Source: Tetragonia tetragonoides
Taxonomy: Eukaryota; Streptophyta; Magnoliopsida; Caryophyllales; Aizoaceae
DNA length: 64,000 nt
Direction of reading: 5' to 3'
NCBI GenBank assembly: GCA_038025085.1
Contig: CM076150.1
Span: forward strand, 2,770,001-2,834,000
The notes below the pieces were generated by a model. That model was not told the origin of the DNA. It ran no database searches and was given only the letters and a program-made list of their open reading frames with translations. This document shows positions 61,370-64,000 of this stretch, one piece after another; position 1 is the stretch's first letter; every line of letters starts with the position of its first letter. The translations under genes were made by a program, and so were the position numbers.

Positions 61370-61780
61370 CACTACAAGAAAAACAACTTATAAAGGCAAC
61401 ATTTTGAGGTATCAATTTTTTTGGTGACTCTAAAGTGTACTTTTAGAGGCATGTGTTTGATTGTTGCCTCAAAATATGTGAACCTCTTATGATTTGGGGC
61501 AATAAAAAATTTGTTGCCTCTAAAAGCTATAATTTGAAGCAAGTTACTTTTGGATGCCCCATAAGAGTTGTTGCTAAATGGTTAATGCCTCTAAAGGTTG
61601 CCTTTAAATGTTACCTCTAATTATATGCCTCAAAATCTATATCTTTTGAGGCAACTCATGTTTGGTGCTTCTAATTATTGCCTCGGTATGTATTAGCCTC
61701 CAAATACGTATTTTTAGAGGCAGAAATTTTGTGATGCACCAAAATCTTGAAAGCCTAGAAAATAGCCTCCAATTTTAAAA
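61370..61780 (+). mobile_element. CACTA-type terminal region with subterminal repeats
   Basis: Begins CACTACAAGAAAAACAAC. The next ~400 bp hold about fifteen copies of a TTGAGGCAAC/TTGCCTCTAAA-type decamer in both orientations, as in CACTA subterminal regions. No matching opposite end or transposase is seen before the window ends. Confidence 0.7.
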
Positions 61781-62555
61781 TACCACTAAAAATACTAATT
61801 TCTTTTATTTGGACTCAAGTCTCCTAATTATTAAAGCTATATGGTAAAAGGTCGAAGTTTAGTTTTTCTCGTTTTATCTTCTCTTATTTTTCTTCCAATC
61901 CCTAACTTCTACGTAACTTTGCCGATTAGGATCGTCACTGGCCTTTTTGTGCGCAGGTATTATCCCCTGATTTTCATCACTCTATTTTAACTCAAAGGCT
62001 TTGTGCCATTCATTGGGTACGTTGTTCCTCTGCGCGCAGGAATAGTGTTGAGATATCTGATTTCTTGGAAGTTACACTTAATTTAGTTTGTATACGGTTG
62101 TTCGTATGAATTTGCATGAAATGCCAGATCTTTTTCTACAATAATCAAACGAAACACAAACATTTAAAAATTATGGGCTGGATTAACAAATACCATTGGG
62201 GAAGGATCTCCTCTGAAATAGCAAATTGATAGAGTGCGTGCGACATCATTCAATCTTCATTTGTTTTGATTTTGTATTTACTTGATACTATATCTCTTGT
62301 AAATTATGTCATAGGGACTCCAATCTGCCAATATTTAATATTTTCAAATCAAAGATTTTTTTTTTAGTTATTACTATTAAAATGTTTTTTCAGCCTAAAA
62401 TAAATAAAACATGAAAGACTCACAAAACTTTTATGACTCTAGGTGTGATCTTTGGATCGTAGTCATAATGATTTGGTAAGTCTACTTATCTGAACATGAC
62501 CGTCAATGGTAGACTGAGACACAAATGTCAGTACACATATTAAAAAAGAGGGAAT
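61781..62555. other. Intergenic, no gene seen
   Basis: AT-rich; possibly part of the CACTA element interior. Nothing recognisable. Confidence 0.35.
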
Positions 62556-62559
62556 CTGG

Positions 62560-62675
62560 GGTACAATATAGTTACCTAATAAAAAAACTCCCCTTATATC
62601 ACATGAAAAGCTCTAAGTTTCGGTGGGGTGGGGAAACGACTGGTCCCCCTTGACACCCCCTACATCGCCTCTGCT
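62560..62675 (-). repeat. GGCGGAT-type repeat
   Basis: Minus strand GAGGCGATGTAGGGGGTGTC ... CCCCACCCCACCGAAACTT follows the order of the plus strand at 19972-20042. Confidence 0.5.
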
Positions 62676-62954
62676 AGCCGTGTAAGTAATAACCTTTTTT
62701 TGACTGGGTAAGTAGCCTATACTGATTGGATAAGCATATTTATCTGATTGGATAAGTCGAATTATGTAGAACACACTTATATCCACTATAAGTCCATAGG
62801 GACACTTTTTCTAGAAATATGATTAATTTATTATATATAAAAATGGACCCCTATTTATACAAAATCTGACCCCAATACCAAATTGAAATGTTTCGACATA
62901 ATACTTGTTCCAAAATATTTATAAAAAAAAAAAAAATCAATGTAACGACACCTA

Positions 62955-63045
62955 TAATATATCTTGGGGTGGGTACTGGGTAGTACACAACTGCACCTCT
63001 ATTTGTTCCCCTGGGTTCAAGTCCCATTTTCAATAAAATTGGAGA
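62955..63045 (+). mobile_element. tRNA-like SINE head candidate
   Basis: Box A-like GGGTACTGGGTAG and box B-like GGGTTCAAGTCCC 30-35 bp apart, then AT-rich sequence. No cloverleaf by eye; ends not fixed. Confidence 0.35.
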
Positions 63046-63399
63046 TTACTTTGTCGTTTAAAAAGAAATTACACCATTAATAATAAGATAGATATATTAT
63101 AATTATGATTATGATTATGGTTAATATTTTTCAACAAAAAAATTGTTAATGTCAGCTTTTCTGTTTTATCTCTATCAAATTTTAGTTAGCATTAGTTTTT
63201 TTTCCTGACAAAAAAAAAAAAAACAGGAAAATAAAATTAATATAATTAGACAAAAAACCAAGGAGATTAATATTGCAAAGGACGATTTATCGAAAAAGTT
63301 GGGGAAAATGAAATTTTACGAGGGAAACGAACAAACTTGAGTTAACATTGGTTGTTTTGATCAAAAAAAAAAAAAACTACTCCAATTATTATGCATCAC

Positions 63400-63734
63400 G
63401 ACTTCACGCGTTGCCCAAAGCCCCAAACTGCACAATGTATCTCCCCTTCCCCACTCTCCTTTCTCCTCAATTAGACTTCAGATTCAACAGTCAGTCAGTC
63501 TCACAAAGGTATAGCCAGTTCCCCCTCTCTCTGTCCTCTCAAAGGATTGTGGTTCACAGGTAATCAATTAAGTTTTGATCGCCATTTCTAGAGTTTAAGA
63601 GATTTTTCAATTTCTTCACTTCTCTACTCGTAAAAGCCCAATTGTTAGACTATTAGAGTCGAATTGATTATGGTTTAGATTTAATGTTCTTAATATTCGT
63701 GTTAGGGCGCTCTTCGAGCTCGAATTCAGAAGCC
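63400..63734 (+). promoter_or_regulatory. Probable leader of a plus-strand gene
   Basis: C/T-rich sequence with a good splice donor CACAG/GTAATC at 63559/63560, as in a plant 5'-UTR exon and intron. No TATA box is certain. Confidence 0.4.
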
Positions 63735-63763
63735 ATGGTTGACAAATCAGCAAAGAAGCGGAA
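63735..63763 (+). CDS. Possible first coding exon (MVDKSAKKR...)
   Basis: An ATG with G at +4 opens the peptide MVDKSAKKRK and meets a donor (CGGAA/GTAATC at 63763/63764) before the in-frame TAA. The basic run is nuclear-signal-like. The rest of the gene would lie beyond the window. Without the splice it would be a 10-residue frame. Confidence 0.3.
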
Positions 63764-64000
63764 GTAATCTCAGTGAAGAAGACGTCTGCAATCTCTTTGT
63801 CAAAGATTGATCTCTCTTTCTCTCTCTCTACCTCTCCATTTGTCTCTTTTTATATTGATTTTGGGCAATAAAGAAGATCGAGATCCAAGTAGTGATACCC
63901 CCTCTTCGTCGAACCATAGGTATTCATCTAAAAATTTGATGAATTTCTTCGACTTTGTGTAGATAGATTCGATTTTTTTTTTTTGGCCCGTTTAAAGTGT

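Overview
The window is nuclear DNA from a flowering plant, very probably a eudicot. It is AT-rich, with intron-split genes, canonical GT-AG junctions, plant-only gene families and a dense layer of plant transposon types (hAT, Mutator, Tourist, Stowaway, Helitron, SINE, LINE, Ty3-type LTR). I cannot name the species. There is no CRISPR array, operon, bacterial-type gene or intact tRNA/rRNA gene.

Three host genes are well supported. (1) At the left edge, on the minus strand, is the 5' part of a TPR co-chaperone-like gene (1-455) whose frame breaks once near 215-230. (2) A complete minus-strand gene for the chloroplast-division dynamin ARC5/DRP5B covers 6976-25989. I could place 17 coding exons; they join in frame to 760 codons including the stop, and the G1, G3 and G4 GTPase motifs are intact. 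Its 16 introns hold most of the 19 kb and carry LINE, SINE, hAT and other repeats. Intron 1 has a ~207-bp tandem repeat that copies the exon 1 splice donor. A small Helitron sits about 160 bp upstream of the start codon. (3) On the plus strand, 44940-46853 is a single-exon reading frame of 637 residues with eleven Cys/His HGGGK-type repeats (the zinc-finger-like repeat seen in WRKY19-type proteins) and two LxLxL motifs, probably preceded by a ~2-kb 5'-UTR intron. Weaker gene traces are a B3-like exon (31325-31549) behind a triplicated leader-like region, and a possible first coding exon near the right edge (63735-63763).

The rest is mostly mobile DNA, and many elements can be bounded to the base by target-site duplications (TSDs). 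They include Mutator-like MITEs with 9-bp TSDs (1210-2273, 26806-27566, 41401-42539, 47509-49341), hAT-like MITEs with 8-bp TSDs (5180-5469, 10616-10864, 28696-29335, 36544-37230, 60261-60630, and one inside an LTR at 50174-50633), Tourist/Harbinger-like and Stowaway MITEs, a Helitron pair, a pair of tRNA-derived SINEs of one family (one with a perfect 17-bp TSD), a nested solo LTR (47578-48500), and a 10-kb Ty3-type LTR element (49962-59915). The LTR element keeps gag and protease remnants but has no recognisable reverse transcriptase or integrase. Its two LTRs, and an internal duplication, act as empty-site controls for three later insertions.

I found no convincing new multi-gene system. 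The most distinctive signals are the decoy splice donors in the ARC5 intron 1 repeat, the set of hAT-like MITEs whose interiors are arrays of a short word, the readable nesting history of the LTR element, and the eleven-repeat protein with putative repression motifs.
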